This document shows, one piece after another, positions 1-7,436 of a stretch of DNA of 55,949 nucleotides. Numbering within the stretch: position 1 is the first letter of the stretch; every line of letters starts with the position of its first letter. The DNA is from Porphyromonas sp. GTDB lineage: Bacteria > Bacteroidota > Bacteroidia > Bacteroidales > Porphyromonadaceae. The notes under the pieces were generated by a model. That model was given only the letters and a program-made list of their open reading frames with translations. It did no database searches and was not told the origin of the DNA. Location of the stretch: positions 1 through 55,949 of the forward strand of contig JAUNLH010000007.1 of the NCBI GenBank assembly GCA_030532365.1. The letters run 5' to 3'. Made by a program: the position numbers and the translations under genes.

Positions 1-87
1 ATCCGAGTTGGGAACTTAGAGTTGTCGAAGTTCGGAACTTAGATACATCGAAGATGGGAACTGAGATTTTCAGAGTTCGGAGCTCCG
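1..87. repeat. 23-base dyad repeat element, locus 1 (cut by window edge)
   Basis: Three full 23-base units and a terminal half unit are visible. Each unit is a 13-base near-palindrome (GTT-GGG-AAC or GTT-CGG-AAC flanked by A/T) followed by a 10-base spacer: agagttgtcg, agatacatcg, then a T-rich spacer (agattttcag) and a degenerate end. The same spacers appear at 13168-13270, 29876-29975 and 43606-43710. It lies downstream of the minus-strand SGNH hydrolase gene. The left end may continue outside the window. Confidence 0.85.
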
Positions 88-237
88 GTTTCGCTTACTT
101 GGGAGATGGCATCAACAAAGGTTTCTCAAAAGGGCTGCCCTTGTGTGCATGATGGGGAGCGAAAAATCCCGGTCATGCACGCTTTGTAATATCATTTCTC
201 CACTAAAGTATCAGGATCTCTGCAGTCTGGGAATGCG
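88..237. other. Spacer with an imperfect hairpin
   Basis: No gene is seen here. An inverted repeat GTGCATGA...TCATGCAC at 145-180, extended inward by GGGA/TCCC past a two-base mismatch, could form a hairpin downstream of the minus-strand hydrolase gene. No T-tract follows on either strand, so a terminator call is not supported. Confidence 0.35.
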
Positions 238-1002
238 CTACTTCAGGAGCTGGGGTACCAACTGCTTGCTCCAGATCTTATAGCCATCGGCAGTGAGATG
301 TAGCCCGTCGCGTGAGATCGACTTGGGTAGTGCATTGGTCGCAGGGTCGAGGAAGTGCGGGTAGAGGTCGATCAATGCGACGTCGTACTTCTCTGCTAGC
401 TGGGCAATACCCTCATTGATCTCGGGTATGAGGTGGCTCTTGCCCCGTAGATACTTGTACTCGCCAGTGCTCTCATCGATAGGTAGTAGCGTCTGCACTA
501 CGAGCTTGGTAGTGGGAGACTCCACCTTAATGCGTGCGATGATCGTCTCTATATTCTTGATGATCTCAGCAGGCTCTCGCCCCACCTGCAGGTCGTTGAC
601 CCCGATAAGGAGGAAGATCTGCGCCGGACGTCGGGCTGTGATATCGCTGAGACGCATGAGGATGCCGGAAGTAGTGTCACCCACGATACCACGATTTACC
701 ACACGGCGGTGGGTCTCTGGCAACTTGGCGCCCCAATCTCGCCCACCCTCGGTGAGGCTATTACCAAGCATCACGATGTCTTGGGAGGTGATGGGAGACT
801 CTTCTGCAAAGGTATTCATACGCTTTAGGTAGTGATGTGATAGACGAGCAAAGGCGGGGTCGGGCTGATTGCCAAAGCCATTTAGTATCCTGGTATACCG
901 AGCAAGCGTAGCCTCGACCTCGGGAGTGCTTGCCTCCTGTGCTGAGAGAGTTAGAGTCGGAAGGAGCGATAGGAGGAGTAGCGTCAACAGTTGTTTTTTC
1001 AT
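238..1002 (-). CDS. Secreted SGNH/GDSL-family hydrolase
   Basis: A 254-residue exported esterase or lipase of the SGNH hydrolase superfamily. Residues 1-20 form a signal peptide ending in LSAQ. The four SGNH blocks are visible: GNSLTEGG at 80-87 with nucleophile Ser82, the block II glycine in NRGIVGDTT (103-111), GVND at 134-137, and DGLHLTADGY at 232-241 with catalytic Asp232 and His235. Full-length enzymes of this type act on acyl or acetyl esters, including acetylated sugars and phospholipids, and the substrate cannot be read from the sequence. The gene stands alone, divergent from the SPOR gene, with a TATCTTTG -7 box about 40 bases upstream of the start. Family confidence is high, substrate unknown. 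Confidence 0.88.
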   Translation of the reverse strand: MKKQLLTLLLLSLLPTLTLSAQEASTPEVEATLARYTRILNGFGNQPDPAFARLSHHYLKRMNTFAEESPITSQDIVMLGNSLTEGGRDWGAKLPETHRRVVNRGIVGDTTSGILMRLSDITARRPAQIFLLIGVNDLQVGREPAEIIKNIETIIARIKVESPTTKLVVQTLLPIDESTGEYKYLRGKSHLIPEINEGIAQLAEKYDVALIDLYPHFLDPATNALPKSISRDGLHLTADGYKIWSKQLVPQLLK

Positions 1003-1040
1003 CTCTTCGTCTTATAAAGTGTAAAGTCTGTATCTTAGCA

Positions 1041-1048
1041 CAAAGATA
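1041..1048 (-). promoter_or_regulatory. Bacteroidota -7 box for the SGNH hydrolase gene
   Basis: The minus strand reads TATCTTTG, a perfect match to TAnnTTTG, 38 bases upstream of the start codon. No clear -33 element is seen. Confidence 0.55.
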
Positions 1049-1073
1049 AAGATGATAAATGAGCTTTTCTAGC

Positions 1074-1081
1074 TATCTTTG
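1074..1081 (+). promoter_or_regulatory. -7 box almost touching the SPOR gene start
   Basis: TATCTTTG lies only 4 bases before the ATG at 1086. If it is used, transcription would begin at or next to the start codon, giving a leaderless mRNA. It sits back to back with the minus-strand box at 1041-1048. Confidence 0.45.
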
Positions 1082-1085
1082 TGGT

Positions 1086-1592
1086 ATGAAAACAAAAGGT
1101 TTAACGATCATAGCTTCGCTCTTTGTACTCCTTGCGTCTGTGATGACGACAGGTGCCGTGGCGCAGACGCCATCGCAAATGGGGCAGAAGAGCATCCTAG
1201 AAGCACTGGAGAGCCCTATCATGGGGCTGGGAATGGTGCGTATCTTCCAAAGCCCACAGATAGCCATGCGGATCACCACCCCATCGACCGCCCTAGCAGG
1301 TGCCAGGATAGAGGGTGACTTCGCAGTGCTGGAGGGGTATCGTGTGCAGATGTATAGCGGCAATAACAACCGTAGCCGCGGTGTCGCCAGCTCGCGTGCA
1401 GAGCAGGTGCGTGATGCCTTTCCGGACATGGAGGTCTCCGTAGAGTATGATGCTCCATTTTGGCGTCTGAGAGTGGGCGCATTTATAGATATGGCAGAAG
1501 CACGTGAGAGCATGGAGGTTCTGCAGAAGGAGTTTCCTGCCTTTGCCAAAGAGATGTACGTCGTACGGACCACCATTAAAATCCCTAGATAA
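1086..1592 (+). CDS. Exported SPOR-domain protein
   Basis: A 168-residue protein with a signal peptide (about residues 1-26, ending AVAQ) and a C-terminal SPOR-like domain of roughly 75 residues: GYRVQMYSGNN near 97-107, a run of Arg/Ser spacing, then YDAPFWRLRVGAF and a closing YVV motif. SPOR domains bind peptidoglycan strands lacking stem peptides, so the protein probably acts in the periplasm on the cell wall, perhaps at division sites. I chose the ATG at 1086 because the frame-open ATG at 1059 adds nine residues that spoil the signal peptide. folE follows after 17 bases and is probably cotranscribed, although the two share no obvious function. Confidence 0.8.
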   Translation: MKTKGLTIIASLFVLLASVMTTGAVAQTPSQMGQKSILEALESPIMGLGMVRIFQSPQIAMRITTPSTALAGARIEGDFAVLEGYRVQMYSGNNNRSRGVASSRAEQVRDAFPDMEVSVEYDAPFWRLRVGAFIDMAEARESMEVLQKEFPAFAKEMYVVRTTIKIPR

Positions 1593-1609
1593 CTAAAGAA
1601 TAATCCTCA

Positions 1610-2221
1610 ATGTCACACCATAACAACCCCTACTTCGCAGAGATCATACAGGAGAGCGAAGAGGAGGCAATTGTAGATCAACTATCGGTTCACCTTAAGG
1701 AGGTACTCACTCTCCTTGGAGAAGATGCTGGGCGTGAGGGTTTGCTCAAGACCCCACAGCGCATGGCAAAGGCACTCCGCTTCATGACACAGGGGTACAA
1801 ACAAGACCCAGAGAAGGTGCTGAAGTCGGCGATGTTTGAAGAGAAGTACCAACAGATGGTTATCGTCAAGGACATTGGCTTTTACTCCCTCTGTGAGCAC
1901 CACATACTCCCCTTTTATGGCAAGGCGCACATCGCTTATATCCCCAATAAGTATATCACTGGGCTGAGCAAACTACCCCGTGTGGTGGATATCTTTGCTC
2001 GACGTCTGCAAGTGCAAGAGCGCCTGACGACACAGATCAAGGAGTGTATCCAAAAGACACTTAACCCGCTGGGAGTCATGGTTGTAATCGAAGCACAACA
2101 CATGTGTATGCAGATGAGGGGAGTACAGAAGCAAGGCTCCATCACCACTACCAGCGACTTCACTGGAGCCTTTGAGGATGCTCGTACTCGTGAAGAATTC
2201 ATGAGCCTCATCAATAGATAA
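1610..2221 (+). CDS. folE: GTP cyclohydrolase I (type IA)
   Basis: This enzyme converts GTP to 7,8-dihydroneopterin triphosphate, the first step of folate synthesis. The 203-residue length is normal. The zinc ligands are present: Cys95 and His98 in [10 protein letters not shown], and Cys166 in [10 protein letters not shown]. The conserved [17 protein letters not shown] block is at 118-134. The Cys ligands mark it as the zinc-dependent FolE rather than the FolE2 family. It follows the SPOR gene closely. The folate gene folP lies nearby on the opposite strand, in a separate operon. rsmH is convergent with it across 38 bases. Confidence 0.96.
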   Translation: MSHHNNPYFAEIIQESEEEAIVDQLSVHLKEVLTLLGEDAGREGLLKTPQRMAKALRFMTQGYKQDPEKVLKSAMFEEKYQQMVIVKDIGFYSLCEHHILPFYGKAHIAYIPNKYITGLSKLPRVVDIFARRLQVQERLTTQIKECIQKTLNPLGVMVVIEAQHMCMQMRGVQKQGSITTTSDFTGAFEDARTREEFMSLINR

Positions 2222-2259
2222 GGCACTATCGCTTAGATCCATAGCCCTTACGGATCGTC

Positions 2260-3195
2260 CTAGCTTTGTGAGATCTTGACCCCAGTGCGGAGCTTTGCCG
2301 AGCGGGCACGCGGGTTGATGTCTATCTCCTGCTCCGAAGGAGTGATGGGCTTGCGTGTAAAGGGCTCCATAGGAGCTATCAGTCGGCCATATAGGTCAGT
2401 CTCACGACTCCCATCGGTATGACCGGTACGAAAGAAGTTTTTGGTCGGACGGTCTTCGAGCGAATGGTAGGTGATCACACAGAAGCGACCGCCTGGAGCT
2501 AAGAGCTCACAGCCACCTCGCAGTAGATCTTCTAGGGCTCCCATCTCGTCGTTAACCGCAATGCGAATTGCTTGAAACACCTTTGCCAGACCACGCTTGT
2601 CGTGCTCTGGCTGGACGGGGCGTATAGTATCGAGGAGGTCTTGTATCGTCTGAAGCCTGCCGGCATCACTACTTGCCTTGATGAGCCTTGCCAACTTATG
2701 TGGCTGGCGCACCTCACCATAGTTGCGCAGGATACCGGTTAGCTCCTCCTCGCTCACTGTAGCGATCAGCACTCTAGCTGTCGCTCCTCCAGACTGATTC
2801 ATCCGCATATCGAGGGGAGCATCAAAGCGAAAGGAGAAGCCTCGCTCCTCGTCATCAAGGTGATGGCTAGAGACTCCTAGATCTGCCAAGATACCAGTCA
2901 CCTGGTCGATACCATAGAAGTCCATGAAGTGCGGGATGTAACGGAAGTTGGAGCGAACAAAGGTGAAGCGATCGTCCTCTATATCACAGTTTGCCTCCGC
3001 ATCGGCATCTTGGTCTACCCCAAAGAGATGTCCCCCCTCGCCAAGGTGCTTGAGAATCTCTCGTGAGTGCCCCCCTCCGCCAAAAGTAGCATCGATGTAG
3101 ATGCCGTCGGGGTCGCTGATAAGCTGCTCTATCGTCTCATGCAATAGCACCGGGATATGGTACCCCTCGGCTCGATTGATCTGGTCGCTCATCAT
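2260..3195 (-). CDS. rsmH: 16S rRNA (cytosine-1402 N4) methyltransferase
   Basis: RsmH (MraW) methylates C1402 of 16S rRNA at N4, using SAM, in the ribosomal P site. The 311-residue protein has the SAM motif DATFGGGGHS (35-44), the family block GILADLGVSSHHLD (101-114) and GFSFRFDAPLDMRMN (119-133). It is the last gene of a minus-strand operon folP-cdaA-DUF4286-rsmH, and its start overlaps the preceding stop as ATGA. In most bacteria, including many Bacteroidota, this gene opens the mra/dcw division cluster, and that context is absent here. A second ATG directly follows the first, and either could be used. Confidence 0.95.
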   Translation of the reverse strand: MMSDQINRAEGYHIPVLLHETIEQLISDPDGIYIDATFGGGGHSREILKHLGEGGHLFGVDQDADAEANCDIEDDRFTFVRSNFRYIPHFMDFYGIDQVTGILADLGVSSHHLDDEERGFSFRFDAPLDMRMNQSGGATARVLIATVSEEELTGILRNYGEVRQPHKLARLIKASSDAGRLQTIQDLLDTIRPVQPEHDKRGLAKVFQAIRIAVNDEMGALEDLLRGGCELLAPGGRFCVITYHSLEDRPTKNFFRTGHTDGSRETDLYGRLIAPMEPFTRKPITPSEQEIDINPRARSAKLRTGVKISQS

Positions 3196-3515
3196 CCTAT
3201 GACTGAGAGAATTGTAGAGGTGAAGAGCACCCGATCGGCATATACCTCTCGAATCCGCTGGATGCTCGGATCGGACTCGTGGTCAAAGGTCTCTAATGGC
3301 TCCAGCGTGTCAGCTACAAACTGGAGTGCATACGAGATCGCCATCTCTTCGGTCTGTACCGCTGCTGGTAGGTGCACACGCAGCAGTCTCCCTTCGTGCC
3401 AGTACGGGTACTCGCGCCACTGGGGCAGGAGTACTTTTTGGACGTAGTAGAGGACATCCTGAGCGCAAGAGGGATCGCAGTGTATGCTGAGATTGTAGAT
3501 ATATTGAGCTTCCAT
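3192..3515 (-). CDS. DUF4286-like small protein
   Basis: A 107-residue soluble protein with no signal peptide or membrane segment. The opening YIYNLSIHCDP, followed by a helical stretch with LLPQW and a central HLPAAVQTEE region, resembles the Bacteroidota DUF4286 family, whose members start with a beta strand of the form IYNVT. Its function is unknown. It starts 9 bases after cdaA and overlaps rsmH by four bases (ATGA), so it is translated in the same operon and probably coupled to rsmH. The family call comes from recalled pattern only. Confidence 0.6.
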   Translation of the reverse strand: MEAQYIYNLSIHCDPSCAQDVLYYVQKVLLPQWREYPYWHEGRLLRVHLPAAVQTEEMAISYALQFVADTLEPLETFDHESDPSIQRIREVYADRVLFTSTILSVIG

Positions 3516-3524
3516 GGTATGACC

Positions 3525-4346
3525 TTATAACTTAGTTGTGGCAGAGGCGAGCTCTCCTATGTCAGCAAGGTCGCTGAAGGTGGGAGAGAGGAACTTCTGC
3601 AACTGCTCACTGTCCGCATTGGCTATCAGCTCTCCACGATAGGCGAGTGAGATCTTGCCTCGCTCCTCACTGATGACGATGACACGCGCATCTGTCTGCT
3701 GCGACATTCCCAGCCCCGATCTATGGCGTAACCCCATCTCCTTTGGGATCTCACTGTCCTGCGCTACGGGTAGAATGCACCCAGCAGCGACCACCTTAAA
3801 ACCTCGGATAATGACAGCGCCGTCGTGGAGCGGGGAGTTCTTGAAAAAGAGGGCTTCGATGAGCCGAGAGTTGATGTCTGCATTGATCAGCTCCCCAGTA
3901 TGTATGTAGGTATCTAGGCTAGTCTCTCCCTCTATGACGATGAGCGCGCCAGTCTTCTTTCGTGCCATATTGGTACAAGCAAAGGTAAGCATGGCGACCT
4001 GACCTGAGAGGCGGGTCTCCTTTTCATCTCGGTCGGGCTTGAAGATCTTCCGAAGGAACTGCCAGCGCTGTGTGGAGCCCAGCATATTGAGGAAGCGCCT
4101 TATCTCATCCTGGAAGAGCAGCACAAGGATGAAGATACTCGCACTCATCAGCGTATTCATAAAGCCTCCGAGGATGCGCATGTTGAGAACCCGCGAGGTC
4201 AGCACCCAGAGGAAGAGAAAGGCGACAATCCCAATGAAGAGGCTACCGCTACCCGACTTCCGCAGAGTATCGTAGACATAGTAGAGTAGGAAACCTACCA
4301 CTATGATGTCCAGCAGATCTATGAATGAAAAGGGAAGCCAGCCCAT
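3525..4346 (-). CDS. cdaA: Membrane diadenylate cyclase CdaA
   Basis: It makes cyclic di-AMP from two ATP. The 273-residue protein has three N-terminal membrane segments (about 9-27, 35-52 and 64-79), followed by the DisA_N catalytic domain. Both catalytic motifs are intact: DGA at 175-177 and RHR at 207-209, followed by SGLG. This architecture is CdaA/DacA, not the DNA-scanning DisA. It lies 19 bases downstream of folP, a neighbour pair common in Bacteroidota, and 9 bases upstream of the DUF4286 gene. C-di-AMP typically controls potassium and osmolyte balance and cell-wall integrity. No CdaR or GlmM gene is nearby. Confidence 0.93.
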   Translation of the reverse strand: MGWLPFSFIDLLDIIVVGFLLYYVYDTLRKSGSGSLFIGIVAFLFLWVLTSRVLNMRILGGFMNTLMSASIFILVLLFQDEIRRFLNMLGSTQRWQFLRKIFKPDRDEKETRLSGQVAMLTFACTNMARKKTGALIVIEGETSLDTYIHTGELINADINSRLIEALFFKNSPLHDGAVIIRGFKVVAAGCILPVAQDSEIPKEMGLRHRSGLGMSQQTDARVIVISEERGKISLAYRGELIANADSEQLQKFLSPTFSDLADIGELASATTKL

Positions 4347-4365
4347 ACTTTTTATTGTTTCCTAC

Positions 4366-5223
4366 TTATCCTTTTAATTTTTGCGTAATAGCAACGGCCT
4401 CGACAGCCTCACGTACGTCGTGGACCCGGATGATATGCGCTCCGCGGAGAAGTGCGAATGTATTGAGGACCGTGGTGCCGTTGAGCGCCTCGAGAGGTGT
4501 GGTGCCAAAGAAGCGGAAGATCATACTCTTGCGACTGATCCCTACAAGAAGTGGATAGGGGAGCTCTAAGAACTGATCTAGGTGAGCCATAAGTTCGTAG
4601 TTTTGATCAGTGTTCTTGCTGAAACCGAAGCCTGGGTCGAGGATGATATTTTCATCCCTCAAACCAAGCTCTTTGAGCCGACGGATAGTGGGTAAAAGTT
4701 CGTTGATAACTGCATCAGTGATAGGACCTGAGTACTCGCAGAGGCTCTGCATAGTCTTAGGAGTACCCCGCATGTGCATCAGGATATATGGGACATTGAG
4801 CTCTGCGACAGTTGCGAGCATATCTGGATCGATGATACCACCCGAGACATCGTTGATTACATCTGCGTCCTCCTCAAGGATCGCTCTCCGTACCACCTCA
4901 GACCGGAAGGAGTCGATACTGATAGGGATATCTGGGTGGTCCTTCCTCACGAGACTCACCGCCTCCTGCACCCTCATCCACTCCTCTTCCATAGATACCT
5001 CAGTAGCATCAGGTCGGCTGGAGTAGCCACCAATGTCTATGATTTTTCCGCCTTCGTTGACTATCTGATCGGCGCGCCTACGCACCTCGTCAAGGGTTTT
5101 CACGCGACTTCCACTATAAAATGAGTCAGGTGTATGATTGAGGATACCCATCACGAGGGGCTCCTCGGTAAGGTCATAGATCTTACCACGTAGGTTGAGA
5201 GTGAAGTGTTGGTCTGTATTCAT
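4366..5223 (-). CDS. folP: Dihydropteroate synthase
   Basis: It joins 6-hydroxymethyl-dihydropterin diphosphate with p-aminobenzoate to give dihydropteroate, and is the target of sulfonamides. The 285-residue length is normal. Diagnostic motifs are MGILNHTPDSFYSGS (25-39), GGYSSRP (65-71), LDPGFGFSKN (195-204), GISRKSM (228-234) and RVHD (266-269). It is the first gene of the folP-cdaA-DUF4286-rsmH operon. A perfect -7 box (TAAATTTG on the minus strand) lies 37 bases before its start, back to back with the murF box. Confidence 0.96.
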   Translation of the reverse strand: MNTDQHFTLNLRGKIYDLTEEPLVMGILNHTPDSFYSGSRVKTLDEVRRRADQIVNEGGKIIDIGGYSSRPDATEVSMEEEWMRVQEAVSLVRKDHPDIPISIDSFRSEVVRRAILEEDADVINDVSGGIIDPDMLATVAELNVPYILMHMRGTPKTMQSLCEYSGPITDAVINELLPTIRRLKELGLRDENIILDPGFGFSKNTDQNYELMAHLDQFLELPYPLLVGISRKSMIFRFFGTTPLEALNGTTVLNTFALLRGAHIIRVHDVREAVEAVAITQKLKG

Positions 5224-5259
5224 GTTTTGTTAAATGTAGGGAAAGCGTTTCTCTGCCTC

Positions 5260-5267
5260 CAAATTTA
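5260..5267 (-). promoter_or_regulatory. -7 box for the folP operon
   Basis: The minus strand reads TAAATTTG, a perfect TAnnTTTG match, 37 bases before folP. It is separated by four bases from the opposing murF box at 5272-5279, so the two polymerases would compete for the same DNA. Confidence 0.6.
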
Positions 5268-5271
5268 ATAT

Positions 5272-5279
5272 TATTTTTG
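5272..5279 (+). promoter_or_regulatory. -7 box touching the murF start
   Basis: TATTTTTG ends five bases before the murF ATG at 5285. This spacing puts the expected transcription start at or next to the start codon, which suggests a leaderless or near-leaderless murF mRNA. Confidence 0.5.
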
Positions 5280-5284
5280 CAGAT

Positions 5285-6628
5285 ATGCAGGAAACAACAG
5301 ATCTTCGAACTCTATACGCTCTTTACCTCGAGCACCCTGAGGTTTCTACCGATAGTCGGAAGATCCGCGATGGCGTAATCTTTTTCGCGCTATCGGGTCC
5401 GAGCTTCGATGGCAATGACTTTGCTCTGCAGGCACTCTCCGAGGGCGCTGCCTACGCAGTTGTATCTCGAGCTGAACTAGCAGCGCAGGACAAGCGCTGC
5501 CTCTTTGTACCTGATACTCTGGCAGCTCTGCAAGAACTGGCTCGCTACCACCGCAGCCAGATGGCTCTCCCCGTGGTAGCTATCACCGGCACCAACGGCA
5601 AGACCACAACCAAGGAGTTGACACACGCGGTACTGAGTCGTAAGTATCGCGTGCTATCGACACAAGGCAACCTAAACAACCACATCGGGGTACCGCTTAC
5701 CCTCTTACGGCTCCGTCCTGAGCACGAAGTTGCGATCATCGAGATGGGAGCCAGCGGTCCAGGTGAGATCGCCCTTCTATCACAGTTGGCTCAGCCCACC
5801 ATAGGACTGATTACCAATATCGGGTTGGCGCACTTGCAGGGCTTCGGCTCCCAAGCAGGCATCCTCGATGCTAAGAGCGAACTACCTACCTATCTCCTAG
5901 AGCACGGAGGTCGCTACCTGCTCAATGCCAAGGACCCACTCCTGAGCGCCCGGTGGAGCGATAAGACGCCTTACCGCTATGGCAATGGAGAGGGAGACGT
6001 GACCGCTACATTGATCCAAGCAGAGCCGACACTAAGGCTGGCGCTACAAGGGAAGGGAGAGCGGCTGGAAGTACAGACACAGCTCGTCGGAGGTTACAAT
6101 CTGATGAATGCCTTAGCTGCCGCCTCTGTAGGAGCGTTGCTGGGAGTATCGCTCACAGAGACTAAGGAGGCGCTGGAGTCTTACCATCCCTCCAACAATA
6201 GATCTCAGCTCCTATCGCTGGCAAACGGGAGTACCCTGATTGTAGATGCCTACAATGCCAACCCCTCGAGCATGCAGGTGGCACTCGAAGGGCTCTCCCA
6301 CTGGAATAGCCCACACAAGATCGCGATACTTGGCGAGATGCGAGAGCTGGGCGAAGCATCACACAAGGAGCATGCTCAGATCATCAGATGGCTGGAGGAA
6401 CACCCCACCATTACTCCGATCTTGGTGGGGCAGGATTTCAAGTCCGCCACAGAACAAGCCCCCGCCTACCCTGCATTTGACAACGTACAAGAACTCAGCG
6501 AATACCTCAAGTCGCATCCCATCCCCAGCGGATCTACGATACTACTCAAAGGCTCCAGAGGTGTCGCTCTAGAGCAGGTAATCCCCATCATACAGCAGAG
6601 TGCTGAAACAGAGATAATCCATGGATAA
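5285..6628 (+). CDS. murF: UDP-MurNAc-tripeptide:D-Ala-D-Ala ligase
   Basis: MurF adds the D-Ala-D-Ala dipeptide to UDP-MurNAc-tripeptide, the last cytoplasmic step of the peptidoglycan precursor. The 447-residue protein shows the N-terminal substrate-binding TDSR (22-25), the ATP-binding TGTNGKTTTKE (101-111), the conserved LNNHIGVPLTLL block and the C-terminal VDAYNANPSSM motif. All mur-ligase signatures are intact. It sits outside the usual mur/fts cluster. It overlaps zupT by 8 bases, so zupT is cotranscribed. The start is fixed by the promoter only five bases upstream. Confidence 0.96.
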   Translation: MQETTDLRTLYALYLEHPEVSTDSRKIRDGVIFFALSGPSFDGNDFALQALSEGAAYAVVSRAELAAQDKRCLFVPDTLAALQELARYHRSQMALPVVAITGTNGKTTTKELTHAVLSRKYRVLSTQGNLNNHIGVPLTLLRLRPEHEVAIIEMGASGPGEIALLSQLAQPTIGLITNIGLAHLQGFGSQAGILDAKSELPTYLLEHGGRYLLNAKDPLLSARWSDKTPYRYGNGEGDVTATLIQAEPTLRLALQGKGERLEVQTQLVGGYNLMNALAAASVGALLGVSLTETKEALESYHPSNNRSQLLSLANGSTLIVDAYNANPSSMQVALEGLSHWNSPHKIAILGEMRELGEASHKEHAQIIRWLEEHPTITPILVGQDFKSATEQAPAYPAFDNVQELSEYLKSHPIPSGSTILLKGSRGVALEQVIPIIQQSAETEIIHG

Positions 6629-7427
6629 TCAAGTGTTAATTGCATTCGGACTGACCCTCCTAGCGGGTCTCTCCACCGGCATTGGTAGTGCCATAGCATT
6701 CTTGTCAAAGCAGACCAATAAGGTCCTGCTATCCGTATCGCTCGGACTCTCAGCTGGGGTGATGATCTATATCTCCTTCGTAGAGCTGCTAGCCATTGCC
6801 TTCACCGACCTCGCTTCTCAGTTTGGAGAGACTGTAGGTCAGGTATATACCGTACTTAGCTTCTTTGCCGGTATTCTCTTCATCATGCTCATCGACTTCC
6901 TTGTCCCGGAGAAGGAAAATCCACACGAGCCACTGGGAGTAGAAGATGCAAAAGTAAGCAAGAAACCGCTAGAGCATGCCGATCTCAAGCGCGTGGGAGT
7001 CATCACTGCCCTCGTCCTTGCTATCCACAACTTTCCAGAGGGCATGGTGACCTTCCTCAGCGGACTTAAATCCATCGGGGTGGCGATACCCATTGCCATC
7101 GCTGTAGCTATCCACAACATCCCCGAGGGCATTTCGGTCTCCATCCCCATTTACTACGCTACAGGAGATAAGAAAAAGGCATTCTGGACCTCCTTTGCTT
7201 CCGGGCTCGCTGAGCCAATAGGAGCCCTTGTAGGTTACCTTATCCTCGCACCTATCCTCAACGACACCCTCATGGCGTGCCTCAATGCAGTGATTGCAGG
7301 GATCATGGTCTATATATCTCTCGACGAGCTCCTACCCACAGCCGCCAAGTATGGCAAGCACCACCACTCTATCCTCGGTGTGGTCTTAGGTATGGCTCTG
7401 ATGGCGTTCTCGCTCATCATCCTCTAA
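6621..7427 (+). CDS. zupT: ZIP-family metal ion transporter, ZupT type
   Basis: A 268-residue inner-membrane divalent metal importer (zinc, and in this family also iron or manganese). It has eight predicted membrane segments and the two diagnostic metal motifs HNFPEG (136-141) and HNIPEG (165-170) in membrane helices IV and V. A variable charged loop (about 95-122) separates helices III and IV, as in ZupT. The start overlaps the end of murF by eight bases. The gene is convergent with copA, with only nine bases between the stop codons. The neighbouring copper ATPase and TonB receptor make this a local metal-homeostasis block. Confidence 0.92.
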   Translation: MDNQVLIAFGLTLLAGLSTGIGSAIAFLSKQTNKVLLSVSLGLSAGVMIYISFVELLAIAFTDLASQFGETVGQVYTVLSFFAGILFIMLIDFLVPEKENPHEPLGVEDAKVSKKPLEHADLKRVGVITALVLAIHNFPEGMVTFLSGLKSIGVAIPIAIAVAIHNIPEGISVSIPIYYATGDKKKAFWTSFASGLAEPIGALVGYLILAPILNDTLMACLNAVIAGIMVYISLDELLPTAAKYGKHHHSILGVVLGMALMAFSLIIL

Positions 7428-7436
7428 GCAAAAGCA

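Noticed and set aside
145..180. Terminator after the SGNH hydrolase gene
   Set aside because: The hairpin has a mismatch in the stem and no T-tract on either side.
1059..1085. Longer start for the SPOR protein
   Set aside because: The nine extra residues would precede and spoil the signal peptide, and the -7 box lies inside this stretch.
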